The notes: generated by a model from the sequence alone, not told the origin. A stretch of 64,000 nt of DNA from Stutzerimonas urumqiensis (GCF_003640395.1 NZ_RBZQ01000008.1:1-64000), one strand, 5' to 3'. Counted from the first letter of the stretch, positions 18,653 through 27,728 are shown. Numbers and translations: made by a program.

Positions 18653-19615
18653 ATGCTCCGCCATATCCCCACCCACCTGATCGCTGGCCCGCTTGGCGCC
18701 GGCAAGACCAGCACCTTGCGCGCCCTGCTGACGCAGCGTCCCGCCGGTGAGCGCTGGGCCGTGCTGATCAACGAGTTCGGCCAGATCGGCCTCGACCTCG
18801 CCCTGCTCCAGGACGCCGCCGGCAACGGCGCGCACCTGGCCGAGATCGCCGGCGGCTGCCTGTGCTGCGTCAACGGCGCGCCGTTCCAGATCGGCCTCGC
18901 ACGCCTGCTGCGCCAGGCCCAGCCGGACCGGCTGTTCATCGAGCCTTCCGGTCTCGGGCATCCCCAGACGCTGCTCGCTCAGTTGAGCCGTTCGCCGTGG
19001 AACGATGTGCTCGCCGTGCAGCCTTGTGTGATGGTGCTCGACGCCTCCGCGCTGGCGCAGGGCGCCGCGCTGCCGCCGAGCCAGCACGACGCCCTGGCGC
19101 TGGCCGAGTTGCTGGTGATGAACAAGTCCGAGGCGCTGGATACGACCGGGCGCGCCTCGCTGGCGGGGCGATTCGCCGATCACCGGCTGTACTGGACCCA
19201 ACAGGGTGAGCTGCCGATCGATCAACTGCCCGGCATTGCGCGGCGGGCCGGCGGAACGAGCGATCCGGCCGAGCCCGTCGCCGAGCCGCCACGGCTGTGG
19301 CTCGATCCGACGCAGCCGCAGTGCGATGTCCAGTCACAGGGCGAGGGCTGGAGCATTGGCTGGCGCTGGCACCCAAGCCAGCGGCTGGTGCGTGAGCATC
19401 TGCTGGACTGGCTGGGCACGCTCGCCTGGCAGCGCGCCAAGCTGGTGCTTCAGGACGACGGCGGTCGTTGGCTGTCGGGCAACGCGACCGTTGGGGATGC
19501 CGTCGTGCTGCGACCCAGCGAATGGCGTCGCGATTCACGCATCGAACTGATCTTCGATCGGCCGCAAGACGCGAGCGCGCTGAGCGCCGGCATGCTGGCC
19601 TGCCGGCAGGCGTAG
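18653..19615 (+). CDS. CobW/COG0523-family metallochaperone GTPase
   Basis: The 320-residue protein has the P-loop GPLGAGKT (12-19), the metal-binding CLCC motif at 69-72 (family CxCC), NEFGQIGLD and an NKSE base-recognition motif, followed by a CobW_C-like domain. COG0523 GTPases deliver metals such as zinc or cobalt to client enzymes in the cytoplasm. No Zur box or cobalamin riboswitch was recognised upstream, so the metal is open. There is no good ribosome-binding site before ATG 18653; it is accepted because the P-loop begins only 11 residues in. It ends 3 bases from the converging DUF3301 gene. Confidence 0.88.
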   Translation: MLRHIPTHLIAGPLGAGKTSTLRALLTQRPAGERWAVLINEFGQIGLDLALLQDAAGNGAHLAEIAGGCLCCVNGAPFQIGLARLLRQAQPDRLFIEPSGLGHPQTLLAQLSRSPWNDVLAVQPCVMVLDASALAQGAALPPSQHDALALAELLVMNKSEALDTTGRASLAGRFADHRLYWTQQGELPIDQLPGIARRAGGTSDPAEPVAEPPRLWLDPTQPQCDVQSQGEGWSIGWRWHPSQRLVREHLLDWLGTLAWQRAKLVLQDDGGRWLSGNATVGDAVVLRPSEWRRDSRIELIFDRPQDASALSAGMLACRQA

Positions 19616-19618
19616 GGC

Positions 19619-20029
19619 TTACGAACGCTCGCGCCGCCACTGATCGAGCATCACCACCTTGGCCGGTGCCTTGGCGCCTTCCTTTTCCCGTGCGTCGGGG
19701 GCCTCGGGCGGCGTCTCGACGGCATAGGCGTCGAGGCGAATGCCGCCGACCCGCGGCCCGAACATCACCACCTCGCCGTGGTGGCGCCGCTCGCCGGTTA
19801 CCGTGAATTCGAAGCGATAGCGCCGCCCCAGCCGCCGGCGGCCCCGAAGATCCCGCTCCAGGCCGAAACGGGCGAAGGCCACCGTATCGTCCAGCAGCTC
19901 GACGCCCTCCTGCCGACAATGCCGCACGACCGCCGCCAGCGCCCGCTCGCGAATGCCCTGCGCATGCCAGAACCAGGCACCGGCACCCAGCGCGCACATG
20001 AGCAGGAACAGGGTGGTGAGATCGAACAC
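19619..20029 (-). CDS. DUF3301 membrane-anchored protein
   Basis: The start is GTG at 20029, with a GGAGG site 6 bases upstream. The 136-residue product has one N-terminal membrane helix (about 4-22), then a cytoplasmic basic region with the DUF3301 signature VVRHCRQEGVELLDDTVA and RRYRFEFTVTGERR. The C-terminal 35 residues are charged and probably disordered. DUF3301 proteins are common in Pseudomonas beside COG0523 genes; no function is established as far as I know. Confidence 0.85.
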   Translation of the reverse strand: MFDLTTLFLLMCALGAGAWFWHAQGIRERALAAVVRHCRQEGVELLDDTVAFARFGLERDLRGRRRLGRRYRFEFTVTGERRHHGEVVMFGPRVGGIRLDAYAVETPPEAPDAREKEGAKAPAKVVMLDQWRRERS

Positions 20030-20092
20030 GGCCGGCCTCCAGCGAAAAGGTTCCGCAGCTTAACGCAGCCCGAAAAGGATCGGGTGGCAAAC

Positions 20093-20127
20093 TGGACATG
20101 TAGCTTTTTCTACGTACACTGTAGACA
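20093..20127 (+). promoter_or_regulatory. Promoter with overlapping inverted repeats for the Xre-RES operon
   Basis: -35 TGGACA (20093-20098), a 16-bp spacer and -10 TACACT (20115-20120). Alternating GTAG and CTAC blocks at 20100-20103, 20110-20113 and 20121-20124 form nested inverted repeats over the core promoter. This fits autorepression by the Xre antitoxin. Confidence 0.65.
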
Positions 20128-20151
20128 TTACCGCATCCCGAGAGACCGACC

Positions 20152-20562
20152 ATGCTTTCTGCCGCTACCGAACTCGATCCCGCCCGCCTCGCCGACGAAG
20201 ACAGCCGGCGCGATTTGGCGCGCGTCATCGGTGCGCTGTTCGATCGCTGGCAACTCGACACCGACCAGCAGATGCAATTGCTCGGCATGAGCCCGAAGAG
20301 CCGCAAGCTGCTGCCGCGCTATCGCAACGGCGACCAGCCGCTACCGAGCAGCCGCGATGCCCTCGACCGGGCGGGGTACCTGCTGGGCATCCACAAGGGG
20401 CTGCGCCTGTTGTTCCCGGAAGACGAGCAGCTTCGGTTCAGCTGGATTCATCGCCGCAATCGCGTGCTCGAAGGCGCTACGCCGCTGGAAGTGATGATGC
20501 GCGACGGCCTGCTGGGCATCGCACGCATCGCCCGCCTGGTCGACTTCCAGCGAGGACGGTGA
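20152..20562 (+). CDS. Xre/MbcA/ParS-type antitoxin
   Basis: The 136-residue protein pairs with the RES toxin directly downstream. Residues 25-65 form a helical DNA-binding region (LGMSPKSRKLLPRYRNGDQ), and the C-terminal half contains the toxin-binding ParS/MbcA domain (DRAGYLLGIHKGLRLLFP and NRVLEGATPLEVMMRDG). Its stop codon ends one base before the toxin ATG, so translation is coupled. As in other RES-Xre modules it should neutralise the toxin and repress its own promoter at 20093-20127. Confidence 0.88.
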   Translation: MLSAATELDPARLADEDSRRDLARVIGALFDRWQLDTDQQMQLLGMSPKSRKLLPRYRNGDQPLPSSRDALDRAGYLLGIHKGLRLLFPEDEQLRFSWIHRRNRVLEGATPLEVMMRDGLLGIARIARLVDFQRGR

Positions 20563-21264
20563 ATGGGCCTGCTGGACACCACCTGCGATTTCTGCGCGCC
20601 GGTCTACCGCAATATCGTCTCGCTGCGCGTGTCGGCCGACCTGTTCGATGACCTGGTGCCCGATGCCAAGGCGCGCGACGTGGCGCTGGCCGCCGAAATG
20701 CGCGTGCGTACCCGCGCGACCGGCGTCATCGAGCGCGGCCTGGCCTACAGCGAAGCGATCGGCTATCCGTTCGAAGCGGATACCAGCGTCGCCAGTCGCT
20801 ACGGAGATGGCACCAACCGCGTCTGGTACGGCGCGCTCGATGAAGACACCGCGCTGGCGGAAACCTGCTACCACCAGATCCAGATGCTGCGCGACGTCGA
20901 GGGCGTCGACCGGGTCGTGACGCGCTATCGCAAGGTCTGGCGCGTCCAGGCCAGCGGCCTGTTCATCGACCTGCGGGCCAAGCTGGACGCGTTTCCAGAG
21001 CTGATCGCCGACGACTACGGCCGCACGCAAGCCATCGGCAAGCGCCTGGTCCATGAAGGCCTGCCCGGGCTGCTCTACCCGTCGGCGCGCTGGCAGGGCG
21101 ACTGCCTGGCCGCCTTCCGCGCCGAGCCGCTCAGCCAGCCGGTGCAACTCTACGACCTGACCTACCGCATCGATGCGGCCAATGGCTGGGTGGACGTGGA
21201 GCGCGAGCCGGGCCGGTTGCTCAAACGGCTGTCGCTCGCCGAGCTCGGTCGCCAGCCCGCCTGA
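20563..21264 (+). CDS. RES-domain toxin (NAD-degrading / ADP-ribosyltransferase-like)
   Basis: The 233-residue protein has the RES domain order: an Arg/Tyr region SRYGDGTNRVWYGA, the Glu in DTALAETCYHQ and the Ser in GLLYPSARWQ. RES toxins resemble ADP-ribosyltransferases; characterised members deplete cellular NAD+ or modify enzymes such as phosphoribosyl pyrophosphate synthetase. It abuts the antitoxin stop with no gap. Key residues look intact, so the toxin is probably active. It converges on the SMI1/KNR4 gene, 3 bases away. Confidence 0.88.
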   Translation: MGLLDTTCDFCAPVYRNIVSLRVSADLFDDLVPDAKARDVALAAEMRVRTRATGVIERGLAYSEAIGYPFEADTSVASRYGDGTNRVWYGALDEDTALAETCYHQIQMLRDVEGVDRVVTRYRKVWRVQASGLFIDLRAKLDAFPELIADDYGRTQAIGKRLVHEGLPGLLYPSARWQGDCLAAFRAEPLSQPVQLYDLTYRIDAANGWVDVEREPGRLLKRLSLAELGRQPA

Positions 21265-21267
21265 GGC

Positions 21268-21675
21268 TCAGCTTTCGAGCCAGACGTCGCGCGCCCAGTG
21301 CCAGACCGACTCCCAGCTCTCTTCGCTCAGCTCGCCGCTGTCGCTTTCCCAGAGAAACACCTCGCCCTCCGGGTCGACCGCGTAGTAATCGCTGCCGTCC
21401 TGGCAGAGCGGCACCAGATGCCGTGGCACGCCGGCATCCCAGGCGTTGGCGGCCACCTCCGGCAGGTAGGTGTGCGATTGCGGATCCGCGGCGGTCACCG
21501 GTTCGAGCCGGCCGTAGACGACATCGCTGACCTGCAGCAGGAACTGGCGAAGGTCGAACGGCAGGCCGATCAGAATCTGTTCCTCGACCTCCACCAGCAC
21601 GTCGTCGTCGGGCAATTCGAGCGGAACGGGCACCGGCTCGTTGCGTTCGCGAAGTTCATCGATCACATCTTCCAA
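21268..21675 (-). CDS. SMI1/KNR4-family protein, TTG start
   Basis: I place the start at TTG 21675 because a perfect AGGAGG lies 7 bases upstream of it; an ATG at 21708 has no such site. The product has 135 acidic residues without signal or membrane segments. The pattern LPDDDVLVEVEEQILIGLP near the start, then LVPLCQDGSDYYAVDPEGEV and a Trp-rich end, is typical of SMI1/KNR4 (SUKH-like) proteins. Some SUKH proteins are immunity proteins for polymorphic toxins, but this one stands alone next to a RES toxin on the other strand, and a housekeeping role is just as likely. Confidence 0.8.
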   Translation of the reverse strand: MEDVIDELRERNEPVPVPLELPDDDVLVEVEEQILIGLPFDLRQFLLQVSDVVYGRLEPVTAADPQSHTYLPEVAANAWDAGVPRHLVPLCQDGSDYYAVDPEGEVFLWESDSGELSEESWESVWHWARDVWLES

Positions 21676-21963
21676 GGCGTTTCCTCCTGCAATGGCGTGG
21701 CAGAGCATAAAAGGCGGCTCGGGGTGTGGACAGCCCCGCCCGTGAGGCGCCGCCGCCGGGTACCTGCCCGAGTCCCCCCGAAGCAAGGTAGCTAAGGCAC
21801 TGGGCGACGCGCTAAAGTGCTTGCCGCCCTGGAATGTGATGTTGTCTTCAGCAAGGGAGTCGTGCGGTCCGGTTCATCCGGCCGAGGGCATGGGTGGCAG
21901 CCATCGTTTTTTCTGGCGCCTGTACGTCGCATCCAGTCCGTCCGGCCAGAAGAGAGGAGGCCT

Positions 21964-24216
21964 ATGGCCACCGTCGAAGACCCCGCCGCGCTCGCGCATG
22001 CCATCGCCAATTGCGCCAACGAACCGATCCATATCCCCGAGAGCATCCAGCCGCACGGTTTCCTGTTCGTGCTCGACGAACCCGGCCTGCGGGTCGTCCG
22101 CGCCAGCGCCAATACGCGAGAGTGGCTGGGCATCGAGGCAACCACGCTGATCGGCCGCCCACTGACCGAGCTGATCGATGACCCGGCGCTGGCCAGCCGG
22201 CTCGAGTCGCTGGAAGAAGGCGATCCCAACCCGTTTCATCTGAGCGACGTCCGCCTGACCACCGGCCATGACGCCTCGACGACCTTCGCCCTGATGGGCC
22301 ATCGCTACAAGGGCCGCCTGATCGTCGAGTTCGAGCGTGCCGTGGACCCGAGCCAGGCTTATGACACCCTCTACCCGCTGATGCGCACCTTCGTCCTGCA
22401 CTTGCAGCAGGCCAGCGGGCTGGAAAGCCTGTGCGCGCTGGCCGTGCGCGAAGTGAAGCGCATCACCGGTTTCGGACGGGTCAAGGCGTATCGCTTCGAT
22501 GACGAGGGCAACGGCACGGTCCTCGCCGAAGAGGCCGATGCCGGCTATCCCAGCTACCTGGGTCTGTGCTTTCCCGCATCGGACATCCCGCCCCAGGCCC
22601 GGCGCCTGTATCGCGACAACCTCGTGCGGGTCATCCCGGACGCCACCTATCGTCCGGCACCGCTGCTGCCGGCCGCGCCCGACCGACCGCTCGACCTCAG
22701 TTTCGCCTCGCTGCGCAGCGTCTCGCCGGTGCATCTGCAATACATGCGCAACATGGGCACGCTGGCGTCGATGTCGATTTCCATCGTCATCGGCGACCGG
22801 CTCTGGGGCCTGATCTCCTGCCACCATGCGCAGCCGCGCGTCGTCAGCTACCACACGCGCACCGCCTGCGAGCTGCTCGGCCGCATGCTGGCCCTGCAGA
22901 TCGAGGCGAAGGAATCCCACGCGCTGGCCCAGCGCAAGCTGGTGCTGCGCCAGCAGCTGGTCCACCTGCTCTCGGCAATGGCCGATCGCGATAGCGTCGT
23001 CGAAGGCTTCATGTGCCTGCAGGACGTGGTCCTGAATTTCGCCAGCGCCGACGGCGCCGCCATCGTTTCCGGCGAGCAGTGCGAATGTGCCGGCAGCACG
23101 CCGCCGAGCGAGGCCATCCTCGCCCTCACCCGCTGGCTGGGCGAGCACAGCGACCAGGTGGCCTTCCAGACCGACAACCTCGGCCGTGACCTGCCCCAGC
23201 TGCCACAGCTGACCGAGCAGGCGGCCGGCATCCTGGCCATCTCGATTTCCCGCCTGCACCCGCATTACCTCATCTGGTTCCGCCAGGAGCGGGTCAAGTC
23301 GATCCGCTGGGCCGGCAAGCCGGAAAAGCTTGTGGATGCGGACAGCGGTGCGCTCAGCCCGCGCCACAGTTTCGACAGCTGGCAGCAGACCGTGCGCGGC
23401 CATTCGCGCCCCTGGGAGCCGGTCGAAGTCGAGTGCGCGCTGGAGCTGCGCAACGCGGTGCTTGGCATCGTCCTGCGTAAGGCCGAGGAAATGGCGCAGC
23501 TGGCCGGCGAGCTGAAGGAGAGCAACCAGGAGCTCGAGGCGTTTTCCTACAGCGTGTCGCACGACCTGCGCGCGCCCCTGCGCCACATCGCAGGCTATGC
23601 CGAGCTGCTGGCCGATCTGGAGGGCGGCAAGCTCTCCGAGCGCGGCCTGCGCTTTCTCGACAACATCGGCGATGCGGCGCGCTTTGCCGGCACGCTCGTC
23701 GACAACCTGCTGAGCTTTTCGCAAATGGGCCGCTCGGCGCTTCGCCTGTCGGACGTCAACCTCGCTGCGCTGGTCGAGTCGATCCACCGCGAGATGGCCC
23801 CCGACTACGAAGGCCGCGCGATCGAATGGCGCCTGCATCCGATGCCGATCGTGGTCGCCGATGCCGCCTTCATCCACCTGGCACTGCGCAACCTGATCGC
23901 CAATGCCATCAAGTACACCCGCGGTCGCACGCCCGCGACGATCGAGATCGGCGCCGAAGAGCGTACCGATGAGGTGATCGTCTACGTCCGCGACAACGGC
24001 GTCGGCTTCAACATGAAGTATTCCGGCAAGCTGTTCGGCGTGTTCCAGCGCCTGCACCGGATGGAAGAATTCGAAGGCACCGGCATCGGCCTGGCCAGCG
24101 TCAGGCGCATCGTCGAGCGCCATGACGGCCGCGTATGGGCCGAGAGCGAACCCGACAAGGGCGCTACCTTCTTCTTCTCGCTGCCAAAAACCCCCTACTC
24201 CGCCTCGCAACACTAG
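21964..24216 (+). CDS. bphP: Bacteriophytochrome sensor histidine kinase
   Basis: The start at ATG 21964 follows AGAGAGGAGG. The 750-residue photoreceptor kinase has a PAS domain with the biliverdin-binding Cys17 in the family context NEPIHIPESIQPHG, and a GAF domain with PASDIP (Asp207) and His257. It then has a PHY domain with the tongue motif PRHSF (466-470), HisKA with His533 (VSHDLRAPL) and HATPase_c (NAIKYTRG, DNGVGF, GTGIGLASV). All key residues for a biliverdin-linked red/far-red photocycle and kinase output are present. It is the first gene of a locus with a response regulator, a hybrid kinase and a heme oxygenase. The spacer to the next gene is 9 bases. Confidence 0.93.
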   Translation: MATVEDPAALAHAIANCANEPIHIPESIQPHGFLFVLDEPGLRVVRASANTREWLGIEATTLIGRPLTELIDDPALASRLESLEEGDPNPFHLSDVRLTTGHDASTTFALMGHRYKGRLIVEFERAVDPSQAYDTLYPLMRTFVLHLQQASGLESLCALAVREVKRITGFGRVKAYRFDDEGNGTVLAEEADAGYPSYLGLCFPASDIPPQARRLYRDNLVRVIPDATYRPAPLLPAAPDRPLDLSFASLRSVSPVHLQYMRNMGTLASMSISIVIGDRLWGLISCHHAQPRVVSYHTRTACELLGRMLALQIEAKESHALAQRKLVLRQQLVHLLSAMADRDSVVEGFMCLQDVVLNFASADGAAIVSGEQCECAGSTPPSEAILALTRWLGEHSDQVAFQTDNLGRDLPQLPQLTEQAAGILAISISRLHPHYLIWFRQERVKSIRWAGKPEKLVDADSGALSPRHSFDSWQQTVRGHSRPWEPVEVECALELRNAVLGIVLRKAEEMAQLAGELKESNQELEAFSYSVSHDLRAPLRHIAGYAELLADLEGGKLSERGLRFLDNIGDAARFAGTLVDNLLSFSQMGRSALRLSDVNLAALVESIHREMAPDYEGRAIEWRLHPMPIVVADAAFIHLALRNLIANAIKYTRGRTPATIEIGAEERTDEVIVYVRDNGVGFNMKYSGKLFGVFQRLHRMEEFEGTGIGLASVRRIVERHDGRVWAESEPDKGATFFFSLPKTPYSASQH

Positions 24217-24225
24217 AGAACATCG

Positions 24226-24708
24226 ATGCTGAAACCCATCTTGCTGGTGGAAGACAACCCGCACGATCTGGAACTGACACTGGTCGCCCTCGAGCGCAGC
24301 CAGCTGGCCAACGACGTCATTGTCCTGCGCGATGGCGCCGAAGCGCTGGATTACCTCCAGCGCTCCGGCCCGTTCGCCGGTCGCGTCGACGGCAACCCCG
24401 CCGTCATGCTGCTGGATTTGAAACTCCCAAAGGTCGACGGCCTCGAAGTGCTGAAGACCGTACGAGAAGACCCGGAGCTGCGCAGCATTCCGGTGGTCAT
24501 GCTCACGTCCTCCCGTGAAGAACCCGACCTCAAGCGTGCCTATGAACTGGGCGTCAACGCCTACGTCGTCAAGCCCGTTGAATTCAAGGATTTCGTCGCC
24601 GCCATTTCCGATCTCGGCATCTTCTGGGCCGTGCTCAACGAACCGCCACCCGGTTCGCTGCGGCTGGCGCGTCGCCACGGCGGGTCCGCCAGTGACGACG
24701 ATACCTGA
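24226..24708 (+). CDS. Single-domain response regulator, Rcp1-like partner of BphP
   Basis: The 160-residue protein is a stand-alone receiver: acidic pocket VEDNPHD near residue 10, phospho-acceptor Asp64 (LLDLKLPKVDG), Thr94 (MLTSSREE) and Lys116 (YVVKPVEF). The long loop before Asp64 and the EFKDF helix are typical of the Rcp1/CheY-like regulators that accompany phytochrome kinases. There is no DNA-binding domain, so it should pass phosphate on or act by protein contact. It follows bphP by 9 bases. Confidence 0.92.
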   Translation: MLKPILLVEDNPHDLELTLVALERSQLANDVIVLRDGAEALDYLQRSGPFAGRVDGNPAVMLLDLKLPKVDGLEVLKTVREDPELRSIPVVMLTSSREEPDLKRAYELGVNAYVVKPVEFKDFVAAISDLGIFWAVLNEPPPGSLRLARRHGGSASDDDT

Positions 24709-24762
24709 CGCCGAAAGCCGGAATCCGGGCGCCCCGTGGGTCGCCGCAGCAGTGGGAAGGTT

Positions 24763-27159
24763 ATGCCAGCGTCCAAGCAGATAAGCATCCTCTTCATCGA
24801 AGACAGCCCGCACGATGCCGAGCTGGCCCTCGTCACGCTCGAACGCGCCGGGTATCAGATCGAAGCCACCGTGGTCTACGACCGGAACGGTGTCGCCGCG
24901 GCGCTCGAGCGGCAGACGTTCGATCTGATCCTGTCGGACTTCATCCTGCCGGGTTTCTCCGGTGCCGAAGCCCTCCAGCAGGCTCAGCAGTTCGCCCCCC
25001 ATACGCCGTTCATCCTCCTTTCGGGGGTCTTCGGTGAAGAACATGCGGTCGACATGATGCGCTCGGGTGCGATCGATTACGTCCTCAAGCGCAACCTGAA
25101 ATTCCTGCCGCGCGCGGTGGACCGTGCCCTCTCCGAAGTGCGCGAACGCCGCGGCCGGCTGCGCGCGGAGGAGGCCCTGCAGGAAGTCGAGGTGCGCGCC
25201 CGGCTGGCGATCGACGCGGCGCGCCTGGGCATGTGGGACTACGAGCCGCAAAGCGGCACCCTGATCTGGGACGCGCGTAGCCGGGCGATGTTCGGTCTGC
25301 CGCCGGACGCGCCGGTGGATTTCTCGACCTTCGAACAGCGCTGCCATCCCGAGGACCAGGAGCGCCTGCGCGACGACGTCCGCCGTGCGCTTTCCGAGGA
25401 AGGCAGCCACGAGTACAGCGCCGAGTACCGCATCCTGTTGCCAGACAGCACCCTGCGGTGGATCCAGACGCGCGGCCAGTCGTTCTTCGAAGACGGCCTG
25501 TGCAAGCGCTTCATCGGCGTGCTGATGGACGTCACGCCGCAGAAGCTGGCCACCGAGTCGCTCGAGCGGCTCAACGAACTGCTCGATGCCCGGGTGCAGG
25601 AGCGCACCCGCGAGCGGGACCGTACCTGGGAGCTGTCGCGCGATCTGCTGGCGGTGATGCGCTTCGACGGCAGCCCGGTCGCGCTCAACCCGGCGTGGGA
25701 AAGCACCCTCGGCTGGACGGTCGAACAGCTCACCGAAGCGCCCCTGACGCGCCTGGTGCATCCCGATGACCTCGACGCCACCTACGAAGAGCGCGAACAG
25801 GTGCGGCAGGGTCAGGTCACCCACCGGTTCGTCAACCGGATGCGCCATGCCGACGGCAGCTACCACTGGCTGTCCTGGACGGCGGTGCCCGACAGCGGCA
25901 TGGTCTACGCGGCGGCGCGCGATATCACCAGCGAAATCGCCGCGATCGACAAGCTGGCCGCGGCCAACCGGCAGCTGGTCGAGCAGATCAAGGAACGCGA
26001 GCGCGTCGAAGCCACCCTGCAACAGATGCAGCGGCTCGAGGCGGTCGGCCAGCTGACCGCCGGCGTGGCCCACGATTTCAACAACCTGCTGACCGTGATC
26101 CTCACCAGCGCCAGTTTCCTCACACGCGACCTTCAACTGAGCGGCGCGCCGGGCAAGATGCTGCAACGGCTGGACAACATCCGCGACGCCGGCGAGCGCG
26201 GCGCCAAGCTGACCGGCCAGCTGCTGGCCTTTTCCCGTCGTCAGCAACTGGCGCCCAAGCCGATCGACCTCAACGACACCCTGGTGGGCATGCTCGACCT
26301 GTTGCAGAGCACGCTCGGCGGCAGCGTGTCGATCGAGACCAACACCGGACGCGGGCTCTGGCACGCGCTGGTCGACCCCACGCAGATCGAGCTGATCATC
26401 CTCAACCTCGCCATCAATGCCCGCGATGCGATGGAAGTCGGCGGCACCCTGGTGGTCGGCACGCAGAACGTGGTGGTCACCGATGCCCCCGTGCGCGCCG
26501 AAGACCCCGAACCCGGCGAATACGTGATGCTCTCGGTCAAGGACAACGGCAGCGGCATGGATGCCGAAGTCGTCGAGAAAGCCTTCGAACCCTTCTTCAC
26601 CACCAAGGAAGTCGGCAAGGGCTCGGGGCTCGGGCTGGCGCAGGTGTTCGGCTTCGCCAAGCAATCGGGCGGCGGCGCGCGCATCGAGACCGAACTGGGC
26701 GTGGGCACCACCGTGATGGTCTTCCTGCCTCGCGTGCCCGCTCCGGCCAGCGACGCCGCCAGCCACCTGCCGAACGCCGCCACCGCCGGCATGGATGGCG
26801 ACCAGCGCCGGGTGCTGCTGGTCGATGACGATCACAGCGTGCGCGAGGTGACAGCGCAGATGCTGCTCGACCTCGGCTACCTGGTCATCGAGGCCGAAAG
26901 CGGCGAGAAGGCGTTGCAGGCGCTGGAGCAGAATCCGGTCGACCTGCTGCTGGCCGACTTCGCCATGCCGGGCATGAATGGCGGCGAGCTGGTACGCGCA
27001 GTGCGGGTGCGCCATCCGGGCCTGCCGGTCGTGTTCGTCACCGGCTACGCGGAACTCGAAGGGCTCGGCATGAGCGATGCGCAGATCATCCAGAAGCCTT
27101 TCCGTGGCGAGGAGCTGGCCCGCCAGCTGCATGCGGCGCTCAGCGAGAGCGTCCAGTGA
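24763..27159 (+). CDS. Hybrid histidine kinase: receiver - PAS - PAS - HisKA - HATPase - receiver
   Basis: With the start at ATG 24763 (GGGAAGG upstream) the 798-residue cytoplasmic protein has an N-terminal receiver (Asp59 in LSDFILPG, Lys in VLKRN). Two PAS domains follow (about 150-270 and 285-405), then a coiled coil, HisKA with His437 in VAHDFNNLL, HATPase_c (NARDAM, DNGSGM, GSGLGLAQV) and a C-terminal receiver with Asp732 (LLADFAMPG). No membrane helix is seen. A receiver at each end lets it take phosphate in, perhaps from BphP, and pass it on internally. Its stop overlaps the heme oxygenase GTG start. No flavin or heme motif is evident in the PAS domains. Confidence 0.9.
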   Translation: MPASKQISILFIEDSPHDAELALVTLERAGYQIEATVVYDRNGVAAALERQTFDLILSDFILPGFSGAEALQQAQQFAPHTPFILLSGVFGEEHAVDMMRSGAIDYVLKRNLKFLPRAVDRALSEVRERRGRLRAEEALQEVEVRARLAIDAARLGMWDYEPQSGTLIWDARSRAMFGLPPDAPVDFSTFEQRCHPEDQERLRDDVRRALSEEGSHEYSAEYRILLPDSTLRWIQTRGQSFFEDGLCKRFIGVLMDVTPQKLATESLERLNELLDARVQERTRERDRTWELSRDLLAVMRFDGSPVALNPAWESTLGWTVEQLTEAPLTRLVHPDDLDATYEEREQVRQGQVTHRFVNRMRHADGSYHWLSWTAVPDSGMVYAAARDITSEIAAIDKLAAANRQLVEQIKERERVEATLQQMQRLEAVGQLTAGVAHDFNNLLTVILTSASFLTRDLQLSGAPGKMLQRLDNIRDAGERGAKLTGQLLAFSRRQQLAPKPIDLNDTLVGMLDLLQSTLGGSVSIETNTGRGLWHALVDPTQIELIILNLAINARDAMEVGGTLVVGTQNVVVTDAPVRAEDPEPGEYVMLSVKDNGSGMDAEVVEKAFEPFFTTKEVGKGSGLGLAQVFGFAKQSGGGARIETELGVGTTVMVFLPRVPAPASDAASHLPNAATAGMDGDQRRVLLVDDDHSVREVTAQMLLDLGYLVIEAESGEKALQALEQNPVDLLLADFAMPGMNGGELVRAVRVRHPGLPVVFVTGYAELEGLGMSDAQIIQKPFRGEELARQLHAALSESVQ

Positions 27160-27728
27160 CCGGCTTGCGGCAGCAGCTGAGGGCCGCCACCGCGCCGCTG
27201 CACGAGGCGGTGGACGAGGCCTTCGCGGGGTTTCGCCTGGATTCGCGCACTGGCTATGTGCAATTTCTTAGCGCCCACTGGCGGGCCGTGCAGCCGCTGG
27301 AATGCTGCCTGGAGCAGGCCGGCATTGATCGCCTGCTGTCGGATTGGCCGCAGCGCACACGCCGCATGGCGCTGAGCGCCGATCTCGAACGGCTCGGGAT
27401 CGAGCCACCAACGCCGCTGCCGGCGCCTCGTATTGCCTCGCTCGAGGGCCTCTGGGGCGCGGTCTACGTGCTCGAAGGCTCGCGCCTCGGGGCACAGGTG
27501 CTGTCGCGCCGGGTCGATTGCGGTGACCGGCCGGCGCCGCTCGCCTACCTCACGCACGGTGCCGATCGATCGCTCTGGCCCACCTTCCTCGAACGGCTCG
27601 AAACGGCCGGTCCGCCAGCCTTCGGCGCGCCGCTGCTGGCCGGCGCCGAGGCGGCATTCGCGCTGTTCCTCACGGCGTCCCGCCTCGAACGCGGCGCCTG
27701 CAAAGGTACACTTCTCGCAACCCCGTAG
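27156..27728 (+). CDS. bphO: Biliverdin-producing heme oxygenase
   Basis: The start is GTG 27156, overlapping the upstream stop as GTGA. The 190-residue enzyme opens heme to biliverdin IX, CO and iron, supplying the chromophore for BphP. The proximal heme ligand is probably His16 in APLHEAVDEAF; the family motif YVLEGSRLGAQVL covers the distal helix, with GA where GG is common. The length is normal for BphO-type enzymes. Being last of the coupled genes, it ties chromophore synthesis to expression of the photoreceptor. Confidence 0.88.
   Translation: MTGLRQQLRAATAPLHEAVDEAFAGFRLDSRTGYVQFLSAHWRAVQPLECCLEQAGIDRLLSDWPQRTRRMALSADLERLGIEPPTPLPAPRIASLEGLWGAVYVLEGSRLGAQVLSRRVDCGDRPAPLAYLTHGADRSLWPTFLERLETAGPPAFGAPLLAGAEAAFALFLTASRLERGACKGTLLATP

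Noticed and set aside
21874..27132. Very long open frame (1752 codons) on the minus strand opposite the phytochrome locus
   Set aside because: It is the codon-bias shadow of three well-identified GC-rich genes; its protein is low-complexity and Gln/His/Arg-rich with no domain.
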